Shown: positions 25,674 to 35,001, numbered from the stretch's first letter. The stretch is 64,000 bases of DNA from Bradyrhizobium sp. in8p8 (GCF_000426845.1 NZ_AUGD01000002.1:1-64000); one strand, 5' to 3'. Notes: generated from the letters alone by a model not told the origin. Program-made: numbers and translations.

Positions 25674-26897
25674 CTACGACGCCGCCCGCGACGCCTCTGC
25701 GGACAGCCGTGCCAGCAGGGACCGCGCTGTGTCCGACGGCGACAGCGAGTCCACGCTGACGATGGGATCGCTGCGCATCTCGTGCTTGCCGTTCGAAGTG
25801 TGCCGCATCACCGCCGACAGGCGGCGGGCGATCATGTGGGCGGTGCGGAAATCGGTCTCGGCGAACACGACGATGACCGAGCCATCCTTCTGTGCAGTGC
25901 CAAAATCCATCTGCCGCATCAGACGGCTGAGGATGCGCGCGGCATCGAGCTGGGCGCGGGAATTGTTGGCGTCGAAGGCGAAGCGCGCGACCGACAAACC
26001 GCCGCCGCGGGCGAGCGTCTGCTCGACCGCCTTGGCGAAATCGCGGGCGAAGGCTTCCACCGTCAGGAGGCCGCTGCGCGGATCGAGCCAGCCGCCCGCA
26101 TCGATCGAGCGCAGCGTGCGGCTTAGCTGCGCTTCCATCGCGTGTTGACGAATCAGCGGCAGCGCATTGGCGGCGATTCTTGCCGGCTCGCCCGGGATCA
26201 GCTCGAGATTGGGAAGGTCGTAGGTCTGCGTCAGCTGGTGCGCGGTGACGATCACGGGCAGGCTGCGGAAGCGGGTGTCCTCGGCGAGGACGGTGAGAAA
26301 TGCGTCGGTGACGCGCGCGGTAAAGCCTTCGGCGAGCACGACGCCGTCAAGGTCGCGGGTATTGAGGTGTTTGGCGGCGGCCTCGATCGAGAGCGCGCCG
26401 ACCACGCCGACGCGTTCACCGAACGCCACGGAGAGCGCGGGATAGGCCGCGCCGCGACCGATCAGGAGTACGGTCGCATCGCGTGCGGGATCGCCCTGCG
26501 GCAGCGCGACCTTCACTTCGGGCAGCCGGCGCAGCACCGTGGCATGAAGGGTGCGCACCCGCAGCGCAGCGCGAAGCCGCGCGATCAGCCGATCGGGATT
26601 GCCACCGCGCGAGGAGAAGGGCAGGGCGTTGTCAGGCTGAATGCCCGCCGCATCGAGGGCCACGAAGGGCAGGTAGGGCGATTGATCCGCGATCTTCCTT
26701 GCGAGCGTTGCGATATGGGGCTGGTGTCCGGCATGCATCGCGGCGAGGACAGCGGCCGGCTGCACCTCTTCGACCGCGCGTGTCGCGCCAGCCCAGTCGG
26801 TGTCGACGACCGGAAAGAGCCGGGCCTCGTCGAGCGCCGCCACGAAACCGGGGCGTCCGGCATCGGACACAAACAGGATCGGGCCCGCCTGGGACAT
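25674..26897 (-). CDS. Degenerate GGDEF-like signalling protein
   Basis: The ATG at 26897 (MSQAGPILFVSDAGRP) gives 407 residues; a TTG start 21 bases upstream is possible. Two receiver-like segments precede a C-terminal domain shaped like a diguanylate cyclase: GGWLDPRSGLLTVEAFARDF matches the usual DxLTGLxNR region, but where GGDEF should stand the sequence is AQKDGSVIVVFAETDF. Catalysis is therefore unlikely; a binding or scaffold role is possible. It is the last gene of a minus-strand run after an acyl-ligase-like gene and a solute-binding protein, 85 bases downstream of the former. Confidence 0.7.
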   Translation of the reverse strand: MSQAGPILFVSDAGRPGFVAALDEARLFPVVDTDWAGATRAVEEVQPAAVLAAMHAGHQPHIATLARKIADQSPYLPFVALDAAGIQPDNALPFSSRGGNPDRLIARLRAALRVRTLHATVLRRLPEVKVALPQGDPARDATVLLIGRGAAYPALSVAFGERVGVVGALSIEAAAKHLNTRDLDGVVLAEGFTARVTDAFLTVLAEDTRFRSLPVIVTAHQLTQTYDLPNLELIPGEPARIAANALPLIRQHAMEAQLSRTLRSIDAGGWLDPRSGLLTVEAFARDFAKAVEQTLARGGGLSVARFAFDANNSRAQLDAARILSRLMRQMDFGTAQKDGSVIVVFAETDFRTAHMIARRLSAVMRHTSNGKHEMRSDPIVSVDSLSPSDTARSLLARLSAEASRAAS

Positions 26898-26982
26898 CGC
26901 AAAACTCTGATCACGCAACAGATGCCGCGCAATCTAGTTCGGCCGGCTTAATGCGGCGTCAACGGAACTGGCAAAACTGTGT

Positions 26983-28485
26983 CTAGGCCGGCCCGGAGCG
27001 ATCGCGAAAAGCCTCGACCATCAGAGGGTTAAGCCCAAGCTCGCTGAGCGCCTCGCGGGCGCGGGCATTGTCCTGGGCGCGTCCGGCCAGCCGGTGACCC
27101 GAGAGGCGGTCGGGCAGCGCCGTGAGCAGGGCGCCCTGGCCGAGCCGTCGGGCCCATTCCTGGAGATCGTTGGAAAGGAAGCGGTAGCCGCCGACGGCCA
27201 TGATGCCGGAAGGGGGCGCAGTGATGCAGATCGCGCCGCTCGGACGGTCGAGCCGTGCCGCATAGCCCGTGTCGACATAGTCGCGGGGCGGCTGCGCCGT
27301 CAGCGTCTCGCCGACTGGCTGCGGCGGAGCATAGGCCGCGATGGGCACCATCGCGCCGCGCAGGCCGAGCGTGCCCTTCGGGGTCAGCAGGATCTCGCCG
27401 GCAATGGAGGACCCGGATTGTTCGCGCGGGGCGCCGTGCGGCCCGGGCATGACCGGCACCGGCATGCCGTCCTCGCCGCGGCGGGCGCCGAACAGCCCGG
27501 CCTCGCCGAACAAATAGACGTCGGTCAGCGGTGCATGCGGCGCGATCCAGGCATCGCTTGCGGCGACCTGCTCGGGCGCGCGCCACAGGCCGATGACGTT
27601 GCGCAATGAGGGCATCCGCGCCGCGAGGTCGGAAACGCCGAGGCGCAGTGCGAGCTGGGCCGGCGCGATCAGCACCTCGCATTCGTGCGCGTTGATCTGC
27701 TGCTCCAGCACCTCGTTCTCGAAGGGATGGTGCAGCGCCAGCGCGCCACCCGAGAGCAGCCACACGGCAAGGGAGGAGGCGAGGCCAGCGAACGACATCG
27801 GCGCGAACGCCGCCATCACGGTCGCGCCCTGCTTGATGTCGGCTTCGAGCGACATCGCGAGTCCACCGGCGATCAGGCTGAAATGCGGGCGCGGCACCGG
27901 GCGAAAGCCCTCGGCGGTGACGTCGAAGGAGATCATAGCCGCCTTGCGGCCGTCCTGGATCACGGCCCGCGTGGTGCCGGGCGGGCGCGCCAGCACGTCG
28001 TCGAGCGACGCCATGCCTTCGGGCAGGTCGCTTCCGAAGCCGTAGACGTGCCGGATCGAGAAGGCTTCTGCGGCCGCATGCATCGCAAGATCGGCGTAGC
28101 TGACACCATCGACCGTGCTCATGGTGACGATGGCGCGCGCCGCGGTGCGGTTGAGGGCGGCTGTCAGTTCCGCATGCCGCCAGAGCAGCGGCAGCACGGC
28201 GACGACGAGGCCGGCGCGATGGGCGGCGAGCACGGTGAGCACGAACTCGACCGTGGCAGGCAGCTGGATCGCGATGACGGAGTTGGCGGGCAGGCCGGAT
28301 TCGACGAAATGCGCCGACAGCGCCTCGATGGCCGTATCGGCCTCGGCATAGGTCATCCGCCGCGGCTGGTGCCCGGTCACGCGCGCCTTGTTGAGGGGAT
28401 CGAGCAGAGCGAGCGCGTGCGGCTGTCGCATCAGCGTGCGCTGAAACAACGTGTCGAGCGTCGGCGATATTGCTGGCTGGTTCAC
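26983..28485 (-). CDS. ANL-superfamily (acyl-CoA synthetase-like) protein, probably inactive
   Basis: A 500-residue protein with the overall shape of AMP-dependent acyl-CoA ligases: MTYAEADTAIEALSAHF near the N-terminus, VIAIQLPATVEFVLTVLAAHRAG, and DTGYAARLDRPSG and GIMAVGGYRF near the C-terminus, matching the usual TGD and GGENIS regions. The adenylate-forming P-loop (TSGTTGxPK) is absent; the equivalent place reads MISFDVTAEGFRPVPRPH, and the final catalytic lysine region is also missing. Adenylation is thus doubtful. The start lies four bases after the upstream solute-binding-protein gene, so they share a transcript. Confidence 0.72.
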   Translation of the reverse strand: MNQPAISPTLDTLFQRTLMRQPHALALLDPLNKARVTGHQPRRMTYAEADTAIEALSAHFVESGLPANSVIAIQLPATVEFVLTVLAAHRAGLVVAVLPLLWRHAELTAALNRTAARAIVTMSTVDGVSYADLAMHAAAEAFSIRHVYGFGSDLPEGMASLDDVLARPPGTTRAVIQDGRKAAMISFDVTAEGFRPVPRPHFSLIAGGLAMSLEADIKQGATVMAAFAPMSFAGLASSLAVWLLSGGALALHHPFENEVLEQQINAHECEVLIAPAQLALRLGVSDLAARMPSLRNVIGLWRAPEQVAASDAWIAPHAPLTDVYLFGEAGLFGARRGEDGMPVPVMPGPHGAPREQSGSSIAGEILLTPKGTLGLRGAMVPIAAYAPPQPVGETLTAQPPRDYVDTGYAARLDRPSGAICITAPPSGIMAVGGYRFLSNDLQEWARRLGQGALLTALPDRLSGHRLAGRAQDNARAREALSELGLNPLMVEAFRDRSGPA

Positions 28486-28489
28486 GGCG

Positions 28490-30346
28490 TCACTTTGCTT
28501 GATGAGCTTGCGGCTGCCCTTTCGACCACCAGGTCTCCGGCAAGTAGCCGGACAGCGAAGTGGCCTTCGGCCGTTCTATCCGATTCCAGCGCGCGATCCA
28601 TTGCTCCGATACGTTAAACAGGGGGATTGTGTAGAAGCCCGCGATCAGGGCGCGGTCGAGCGCGCGCACCGCCGAGACGAAGTCCGTATGTTCACGGGCC
28701 TCGAGCAGGGCGGCGATCATGGCATCGACGGCGGGATCTCTGGCGCCCATGTAGTTGCGGGTCCCTGGGTTGTCTGCGGCGGCGCTACCCCAGTAGAAAT
28801 ATTGCTCGTTGCCCGGCGAGAGCGACTGGTCCCAGCGGTTCTGGATCATATCGAACTCATAGGCGAGCCGGCGCTGGTCGAACTGCACGGGATCGACCGA
28901 GCGCACGGTCGGCTCGATGCCGGCACGCCTGAGGTCGCGCTGGAACGCGAGTGCGATGCGCTCCTGGTCACGGGTCGTGACCATGATCTCGAAGGTGAAG
29001 GGAGCCTTGGTTGCACGGTTGCGCAGCACGGTGCCCTCGAGATCGTAGCCGGCCTCTGACAGCAGCTTCAGCGCAGCCCGCAGAGTCGTACGGTCCCGGC
29101 CCGAACCGTCGGTGGCCGGCAGGCGGTAGCTGCCATCCAGGATGTCGGGCGGGATCTGTGCGGCGAAGGGCTTCAGCAGCTCACGCTCGCGCGCGTCCGC
29201 AGGACGCCCATAGGCCGACAGGTTCGAGCCGGCGAAATAGCCCGCGACGCGCGAATAGAGCCCGAAGAAATAGTTGCGGTTGACCAGCTCGAAATCGAAC
29301 AGCAGCGTCAGCGCCTGCCGTACGCGGATGTCGGCGAAGATCGGGCGGCGGGTATTGAAGACCAGGAATTCGGACGGTTGCGGCACGCCGGGCTTGACGG
29401 TGTCGCGGATCACCTCGCCGGTTCTCGCCGCAGGAAAGTCGTAGCCATCGTGCCAACGTAGCGGCTCGTGCTCGATGCGGAAATCGTAGAGGCCGCGCTT
29501 GAATGCTTCGAACTGGCCGTTGGCCTCGCGAAAATAATCGAGCCTGATCTCGTCGAAATTGTAGAGCCCGCGATTGATGGCGAGATCGCGGCCCCAATAG
29601 TCGGGATTGCGCGTGAGCGTCACGCTGGCGCCCGGCTTCACCGCAGTGACCCGATAGGGGCCGGAGCCGACCGGGGCCGCCAGCGTCGTCTCCTCGAAGG
29701 TCGCGACGTCTATCGCATGCTTCGGCAGGATCGGCATCAGGCCAAGGATCAGCGGTAGCTCGCGGTCATTGGCACCTGCGAGGTCGAAGCGGACGGTGAG
29801 GGGGCCGAGGGCCTCGGCCTTGGCAACTTTGGCGTAGTACTGCCGGTGGTTCGGGCGGCCGTGGTCGCGCAGCAGTTGCCAGGAGAACAGCACGTCGTCG
29901 GCGAGGACCGGCTTGCCGTCGGAGAAGCGGGCGCGCGGATCGAGGCGGAACGTGACGAACGTCCGGTCGTCGTCGGTCTCGACCGACCTGGCGAGCAGGC
30001 CGTAGAGCGTGAAAGGCTCATCCTGCCCGCGGGCCAGCAAGCTCTCGACCACGTAGTTGCGGACGGGCTGCACCGCCAATCCCTTCACGATGAATGGATT
30101 GAGGCTGTCGAAGGTACCGAGTAGGCCCCAGGTCAGGCGACCGCCCTTGGGGGCATCGGGGTTGACATAGGGCATGTGGGTGAAATCGGCAGCCATGGCC
30201 GGCTTGCCGTGCATGGCGATAGCGTGGGACTGCTCCGCCCGGGCGCCGCCGGCCGACAGCCCGAGGGCGAGGGCCAGAACCAGGGCCTGGGCGAGACGGC
30301 AAAGGCCGGGTCGGGGGCCCTCGACGAGGCGCTGGAACATGAACAT
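28490..30346 (-). CDS. Family-5 extracellular solute-binding protein (peptide/opine ABC type)
   Basis: The start is placed at the ATG at 30346, giving 618 residues with a signal peptide (LAQALVLALALGLSAGGARA). Family hallmarks are MPYVNPDAPKGGRLTWGLLGTFDSLNPF, then FRLDPRARFSDGKPVLADDVLFSW, and VGSGPYRVTAVKPGASVTLTRNPDYWG. The sequence is closest in style to YejA, which binds oligopeptides for an ABC importer. No permease or ATPase gene adjoins it here; the next genes in the operon are the inactive-looking ANL protein and the GGDEF-like protein, so its membrane partner must be encoded elsewhere. Cells would hold it in the periplasm. Confidence 0.88.
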   Translation of the reverse strand: MFMFQRLVEGPRPGLCRLAQALVLALALGLSAGGARAEQSHAIAMHGKPAMAADFTHMPYVNPDAPKGGRLTWGLLGTFDSLNPFIVKGLAVQPVRNYVVESLLARGQDEPFTLYGLLARSVETDDDRTFVTFRLDPRARFSDGKPVLADDVLFSWQLLRDHGRPNHRQYYAKVAKAEALGPLTVRFDLAGANDRELPLILGLMPILPKHAIDVATFEETTLAAPVGSGPYRVTAVKPGASVTLTRNPDYWGRDLAINRGLYNFDEIRLDYFREANGQFEAFKRGLYDFRIEHEPLRWHDGYDFPAARTGEVIRDTVKPGVPQPSEFLVFNTRRPIFADIRVRQALTLLFDFELVNRNYFFGLYSRVAGYFAGSNLSAYGRPADARERELLKPFAAQIPPDILDGSYRLPATDGSGRDRTTLRAALKLLSEAGYDLEGTVLRNRATKAPFTFEIMVTTRDQERIALAFQRDLRRAGIEPTVRSVDPVQFDQRRLAYEFDMIQNRWDQSLSPGNEQYFYWGSAAADNPGTRNYMGARDPAVDAMIAALLEAREHTDFVSAVRALDRALIAGFYTIPLFNVSEQWIARWNRIERPKATSLSGYLPETWWSKGQPQAHQAK

Positions 30347-30606
30347 CGGCACACGCTGATTCGAGGACCGGCGGGCCTGAATCCTATCACAGGGAATTTC
30401 CCGCAGCGCAGCTGTGGATGTTGCCAAAGACGCCTGTTGGCATTGATCTTTTCGTCGGCCACGTTAAGAAGGCAGCCAATCGCGCAAGAGCGTCGAGCCC
30501 GTCACTTATCCGCCTCAATTGACGGGGAGAGAGCCGCGCCCAAGGCGGCCAGGTTCGGCGCTTCGGAGCGGTTCGGGCACTTCCCGTTCAGAAAGGGTTT
30601 TCCGCA

Positions 30607-31422
30607 ATGAATTTCCGTAACTTGGCCGCGTCCGTCCGGCCGCGCGGGCGACTTCTCGTCCTGTTGACGGCGACGGCGTTGGTCGTCCCGTTTGCCGCTG
30701 AGGCCCAGACTCCCGCACCGGCTCCCGGCGCGCCCAAGGCGACTCCGGCTCCGAAGGCTGCTCCCAAGGCCGCTCCCAAGGCTCCGGCGCCCGCAGCGTC
30801 TCCGCAGGCTCAGCCGGCTCCCGGCCAGGGCGGCCAGCAGCAGGGCGCCGCCCAGCCGGCGGATCAGCAGATTCAGCTGATCTACGCCCCCTGGACCAAG
30901 TTCTGCCTGAAGGGTCAGGACGCCAACGCCAAGCAGGTCTGCTTTACCGGCAAGGACGGCCGCATCGAGTCGGGCCAGCCGGTCATCGCGGCCGTGATCA
31001 TCGAGCCGGAAGGCGAGCCCAAGAAGATCCTTCGTGTCACGCTGCCGCTCGGCATGCAGCTCGTGCACGGCACCCGCATCATCGTGGACAGCAATGCGCC
31101 GCTGCAGCAGCCCTACGTGATCTGCTTCCAGAACGGCTGCATGTCGGACTACGAGGCGACGCCCGAGCTCATCAACAGCATGAAGAAGGGCCAGAATCTC
31201 GTTGTCCAGGCAATCAATGCCAATGGCGCCCCGCTGACCCTGCCGCTGCCGCTCGCGGGCGAATTCCAGAAGGCCTATGACGGTCCGCCGACCGATCCGA
31301 AGGTGTTCGAGGAAACCCAGAAGAAGCTCCAGGAAGAGCTTCAGAAGAAGGCCGAGGAGCAGCGCAAGAAGCTCGAGCAGCAGGGTGGGGCGCCCGGCGC
31401 AGCTCCGACCGGTCAGAAGTAA
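30607..31422 (+). CDS. Invasion-associated locus B (IalB)-family periplasmic protein
   Basis: A 271-residue secreted protein. A signal peptide (LLVLLTATALVVPFAAEAQ) is followed by an Ala/Pro/Lys-rich linker (about 35-85). The IalB domain (about 88-220) includes YAPWTKFCLKG, CFTGKDGR, LPLGMQLVHGTRIIVD and the Cys pair in VICFQNGCMSDYEATPELI. The C-terminus is a Glu/Lys/Gln-rich helix. The family is common and multicopy in Rhizobiales; Bartonella IalB aids erythrocyte invasion but the general role is unclear, perhaps envelope integrity. A strong terminator follows. Confidence 0.93.
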   Translation: MNFRNLAASVRPRGRLLVLLTATALVVPFAAEAQTPAPAPGAPKATPAPKAAPKAAPKAPAPAASPQAQPAPGQGGQQQGAAQPADQQIQLIYAPWTKFCLKGQDANAKQVCFTGKDGRIESGQPVIAAVIIEPEGEPKKILRVTLPLGMQLVHGTRIIVDSNAPLQQPYVICFQNGCMSDYEATPELINSMKKGQNLVVQAINANGAPLTLPLPLAGEFQKAYDGPPTDPKVFEETQKKLQEELQKKAEEQRKKLEQQGGAPGAAPTGQK

Positions 31423-31440
31423 TCGGCAGATCTGAATATG

Positions 31441-31469
31441 AAAAAGGCGCTCGCTCGAGCGCCTTTTTT
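31441..31469. terminator. Intrinsic terminator between ialB-like gene and hspQ, bidirectional
   Basis: AAAAAGGCGCTCG pairs with CGAGCGCCTTTTT (13 bp, tiny loop), with a T run on the plus strand and an A run on the other side, so it can stop transcription from both convergent genes. Confidence 0.92.
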
Positions 31470-31492
31470 GCTGGCCGCCTGTCGTCGAGGAA

Positions 31493-31825
31493 TCAGTTCA
31501 GCGACGGATTGCGCGGGCGATAGCCGCCGGCCTTGTCCTTGACGAAAATCTCGGCGACCTGGGAATGCCTGACCGGCTCGCCGGAATCGTCCGGCAAGAG
31601 GTTCTGCTCCGAAACATAGGCGACGTATTCGGACTCAGCGTTCTCCGCGAGCAGGTGATAGAACGGCTGGTCCTTGTGGGGCCGCACCTCTTCGGGGATC
31701 GATAGCCACCATTCCTCGGTGTTGTTGAATTCCGGATCGATGTCGAAGATCACCCCCCGGAACGAGAAGATCCGGTGGCGAACGACCTGTCCGATCTGGA
31801 ATTTGGCGGTCCGCGCTTTAATCAT
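31493..31825 (-). CDS. hspQ: Heat shock protein HspQ
   Basis: A 110-residue protein of the HspQ/YccV family: KFQIGQVVRHRIFSFRGVIFDIDPEF near the N-terminus, WWLSIPEEVRPHKDQPFYHLLAE in the middle and YVAYVSEQNLLPDDS near the end. In E. coli HspQ binds hemimethylated oriC DNA and acts as a specificity-enhancing factor for Lon protease. It sits alone, convergent to the IalB-like gene. Confidence 0.94.
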   Translation of the reverse strand: MIKARTAKFQIGQVVRHRIFSFRGVIFDIDPEFNNTEEWWLSIPEEVRPHKDQPFYHLLAENAESEYVAYVSEQNLLPDDSGEPVRHSQVAEIFVKDKAGGYRPRNPSLN

Positions 31826-31931
31826 TCCCCGTCGATAGACCAGGATTGTGGCCGATGCTAGTGGCCTTATCCGGAATTAACCTTCGCCTCAGGGGCAGAT
31901 AGCCCGCAAGTTCTCAGAAAATACTTCAATA

Positions 31932-32885
31932 ATGGCCGACATCCTCAATCTAGCTCTACCTTATTTTGGATTGATCTTCGTCGGGTTTGCCTGCGGCAAG
32001 GTCAAGGCCCTGCCGGAATCGGGGCTGGCCTGGATGAACTTCTTCCTGCTCTACGTGTCGCTCCCGGCGCTGCTGTTCGCGATCATGTCGAAGACGCCGT
32101 TCGCCGAGCTGAACAACCCGCCGTTCCTGGTCGCGACTACGCTGTCGACGGTGGCAGCCTTCACGCTGGCGCTGGTGGTCGGCAAGGTGTTTGGCCGGCT
32201 GACCTTGCGCGAGGCAACCCTCGCAGGTCTCTGCGGCGGCTACGGCAATATCGGCTACATGGGTCCCGGGCTCGCGCTCGCCGTGCTCGGGACCAAGGCT
32301 TCGGCGCCGACAGCGCTGATATTCTGCTGCGACAGCATCTTCCTGTTCACGATCGTGCCGCTGCTGATCGAACTCTCCGACCGCGACCATCCCTCGCTCG
32401 TCCATGCCTTCGGAGTCGTGCTGAAGCAAATCGTGCTCAATCCGCTGATCATGTCGGCCTGCTTCGGCGCCGCGGTGGCGGCGCTGCATATCGAGATGCC
32501 CGTAGCGCTCGATCGCACGATTACCTTCCTGCAGAACGCAGCTGCCCCAACTGCGCTGTTCGTGCTCGGCGTGACGGTGGCGTTGCGCCCCTTTGACCGG
32601 GTGCCGTGGGAAGTGCCGGGCGTGATCGCCGTCAAGCTGCTGTTCCATCCGCTTGCAGCATTCGGCTTGATGCTCGCGTTCGGGCCCTTCGCGCAGCCGT
32701 GGGCGGCCACCGCCGTACTGATGGCCTCGCTGCCGCCGGCGCTGAATGTTTTCGTGATTGCCCGACAGAACGATGCCTGGATCGAATCCGCTTCGGTCGC
32801 AGTGCTGCTTGGAACCTTCGCGTCGGTGGTCACGCTGATCAGCGTGATGTGGATAATCCAGAGCGGGCGGCTGACGTTTCCCTGA
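31932..32885 (+). CDS. AEC-family transporter
   Basis: A 317-residue protein of about ten membrane segments, in two halves of five. The start MADILNLALPYFGLIFVGFACGK and the conserved crossover GGYGNIGYMGPGLALAVLG mark the auxin-efflux-carrier family, along with LMASLPPALNVFVIARQ in the second half. Bacterial members export or import small organic acids such as malate. The substrate cannot be read from the sequence. No operon partner. Confidence 0.93.
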   Translation: MADILNLALPYFGLIFVGFACGKVKALPESGLAWMNFFLLYVSLPALLFAIMSKTPFAELNNPPFLVATTLSTVAAFTLALVVGKVFGRLTLREATLAGLCGGYGNIGYMGPGLALAVLGTKASAPTALIFCCDSIFLFTIVPLLIELSDRDHPSLVHAFGVVLKQIVLNPLIMSACFGAAVAALHIEMPVALDRTITFLQNAAAPTALFVLGVTVALRPFDRVPWEVPGVIAVKLLFHPLAAFGLMLAFGPFAQPWAATAVLMASLPPALNVFVIARQNDAWIESASVAVLLGTFASVVTLISVMWIIQSGRLTFP

Positions 32886-32963
32886 GTGGCGACCGGCGAC
32901 AGGATGTTCACCTCCTCCCCGCGGGGAGAGGTGAAGCGAGGCTCGCGCGGGGATCGAACGCAG

Positions 32964-34148
32964 CTAGCGCCGCCACGTCGGTGTCAGGCCCTCGCGCATG
33001 GCAAAACGGCGGAGCGGGCCGACAGCGCCGAGCAGGTGCATGCCGACGGCGCGGACCGGCTGGAGCGGCAGGAAGTCGTTGAGCAGGGAGCGGTTCGCGA
33101 TGTCGATCGCAAAGGTGCGGCTCAAAATGTCCGGCCGTCGCGCCCGGTCATAGCGTCTGAGCACTTCGTCCGCGCCGGGATCCTGGCCCGCGGCGATCGC
33201 GTCGCTCGCGAGCCTGGCAATGTCGGCAGCATCGCGAAGGCCGAGATTGAGGCCCTGTGCCCCGATCGGCGGGACAACATGGGCGGCTTCGCCGACCAGC
33301 GCAATGCGATCGCGGCCGAAGGATTTTGGGCGTTCGATCGCCAGCGGGAACAGGTTGCGCCCGGGTTCGACCGTCATGCGGCCGAGAATCGAATGCGACT
33401 GCTTCTCGATCGCGGCTGACAGTTCCTCATCGCTCAGGGCGCGCAGACGCTCGGCGTCCGCAGAGGTCGAGACCCACACGATACTGCAGCGGTCGCCCGG
33501 CAGCGGCACGAACACGCAAGGCCCGTGCGGCGTATGGAACTCGGTCGACACGTTGCGATGCGGCCGGGCATGGCTGACGTTGAAGGTCAGCGCGGTCTGG
33601 TTCAGATCGCGCCGCGTCACCTCGATGCCGGCTGCTTCGCGGCACAGCGAGTGCCGGCCGTCGGCGCCGACCACGAGCCGGGCCGAAAGAAATTGTCCGC
33701 AAGCCGTGCGCACCGAGACATCGTGGGATTCGATGACGACGCTTTCAGCCTCGTCGTCGAAGCGGACGAGGTTGGGCAGCTCGACGGCGCGCTCTTCCAG
33801 CGCCAGCATCAGCGAGCGGTTGTCGATATTGTAGCCGAACGCATCGAGGCCGATCTCGTGACAGGAGAACCGGACCTCCGGCGCGCGAAACAGCCGGCCG
33901 GTGTCGTCGACGAGACGCATCACCTCCAGCGCTGCAGCCTTGTCCTTGCAGCGTGGCCAGACGTCGAGGCCTTCCAGGAGATCGATGGAGGCGCCCAACA
34001 GCGCGGTGGTGCGATTGTCCGCATAGGGCGCACGCCGCGCCACCAGCGCCGTCCGCGCGCCCGCCTGCGCCAGTGCGATGGCCGCTGCGAGCCCCGCCGG
34101 TCCGCCGCCGATCACGGCTGCGTCATGGAGTGTCGATGCGTCTGTCAT
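32964..34148 (-). CDS. UbiH/UbiF/UbiL-type FAD-dependent ubiquinone-ring hydroxylase
   Basis: The ATG at 34148 (MTDASTLHDAAVIGGG) gives 394 residues. The FAD dinucleotide fold is AAVIGGGPAGLAAAIALAQAG; the second motif is VVGADGRHSLCREA; the third is RIALVGEAAHVVPPIGAQGLNLGLRDA, the class-A flavin-monooxygenase signature. These enzymes hydroxylate the benzoquinone ring in ubiquinone synthesis; which carbon this one acts on cannot be told (alphaproteobacteria often use UbiL for several positions). It is divergent from pcs by 85 bases. Confidence 0.87.
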   Translation of the reverse strand: MTDASTLHDAAVIGGGPAGLAAAIALAQAGARTALVARRAPYADNRTTALLGASIDLLEGLDVWPRCKDKAAALEVMRLVDDTGRLFRAPEVRFSCHEIGLDAFGYNIDNRSLMLALEERAVELPNLVRFDDEAESVVIESHDVSVRTACGQFLSARLVVGADGRHSLCREAAGIEVTRRDLNQTALTFNVSHARPHRNVSTEFHTPHGPCVFVPLPGDRCSIVWVSTSADAERLRALSDEELSAAIEKQSHSILGRMTVEPGRNLFPLAIERPKSFGRDRIALVGEAAHVVPPIGAQGLNLGLRDAADIARLASDAIAAGQDPGADEVLRRYDRARRPDILSRTFAIDIANRSLLNDFLPLQPVRAVGMHLLGAVGPLRRFAMREGLTPTWRR

Positions 34149-34233
34149 GAACGACAAATGACACGCCCTGCGGCAAATTCAAGCCTGCTGATTCTACCTG
34201 CTTCCATCGTTAATCGTGCGACGGAGCGCCGCA

Positions 34234-35001
34234 ATGGCGGATGTGCAAACCGGTCCCATTCTGATAGCAGAAGCCATGGACACCCAGCAGGATTCACTCA
34301 AGCCAAGACCGGCGATCCGCGCCGCAGCCTTCTCGGTGCACATCTTCACCGCGTTCGGCGCGGCGCTCGCGCTGCTTGCCATGCTGGAGGCCGTGCGCGA
34401 GCACTGGGCGGCGATGTTTCAGTGGCTTGGCCTCGCCCTGGTCATCGACGCGATCGACGGACCGATCGCTCGCCGGCTCGACGTCAAGAACGTGCAGCCG
34501 AACTGGTCGGGCGACGTGCTCGATCTCGTGGTCGACTTCCTCACCTATGTCTTCGTGCCGGCCTATGCGATCGTGGCCAGCGGCATGCTGCTGCCGGTGG
34601 CCGCTCCCTTGCTCGGCATCGCCATCATCGTCACCAGCGCATTGTATTTCGCCGATCTGCGCATGAAGGCCGACGACAATCATTTCCGCGGCTTCCCTGC
34701 GCTGTGGAATGCGGCCGCGTTCTACCTGTTCCTGCTGCACTGGCCGCCTTTGTGGTCGACGCTGCTGGTGGCCGCGCTCGTCGTGCTGACCTTCGTGCCG
34801 TTCCACGTGCTGCATCCGGTCCGCGTCGTGCGTCTGCGCTGGCTGACGATGTCGCTGATGGCGATCTGGGCCGTGCTCGGCCTCTACGTGCTGGCGATGG
34901 ATTTTCGCGTCGGTAGCGGCGTGACCATCGTGCTCTGCGCCATCGCGCTCTGGATCAGCTTCAGCGACACCTTGATACGCCTGGGGAGATCGTTCGCATG
35001 A
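34234..35001 (+). CDS. pcs: Phosphatidylcholine synthase (CDP-diacylglycerol:choline transferase)
   Basis: An inner-membrane CDP-alcohol phosphotransferase with about eight membrane segments. The catalytic motif reads DGPIAR, then 12 residues, G-D-V-L-D-L-V-V-D. It makes phosphatidylcholine in one step from choline and CDP-diacylglycerol, a lipid important for rhizobial symbiosis. I chose ATG 34234 because GGAG lies 7 bases upstream, giving 255 residues; ATG 34276 would give 241, close to the family's usual length, and is equally defensible. It overlaps terC by the ATGA junction. Confidence 0.93.
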   Translation: MADVQTGPILIAEAMDTQQDSLKPRPAIRAAAFSVHIFTAFGAALALLAMLEAVREHWAAMFQWLGLALVIDAIDGPIARRLDVKNVQPNWSGDVLDLVVDFLTYVFVPAYAIVASGMLLPVAAPLLGIAIIVTSALYFADLRMKADDNHFRGFPALWNAAAFYLFLLHWPPLWSTLLVAALVVLTFVPFHVLHPVRVVRLRWLTMSLMAIWAVLGLYVLAMDFRVGSGVTIVLCAIALWISFSDTLIRLGRSFA

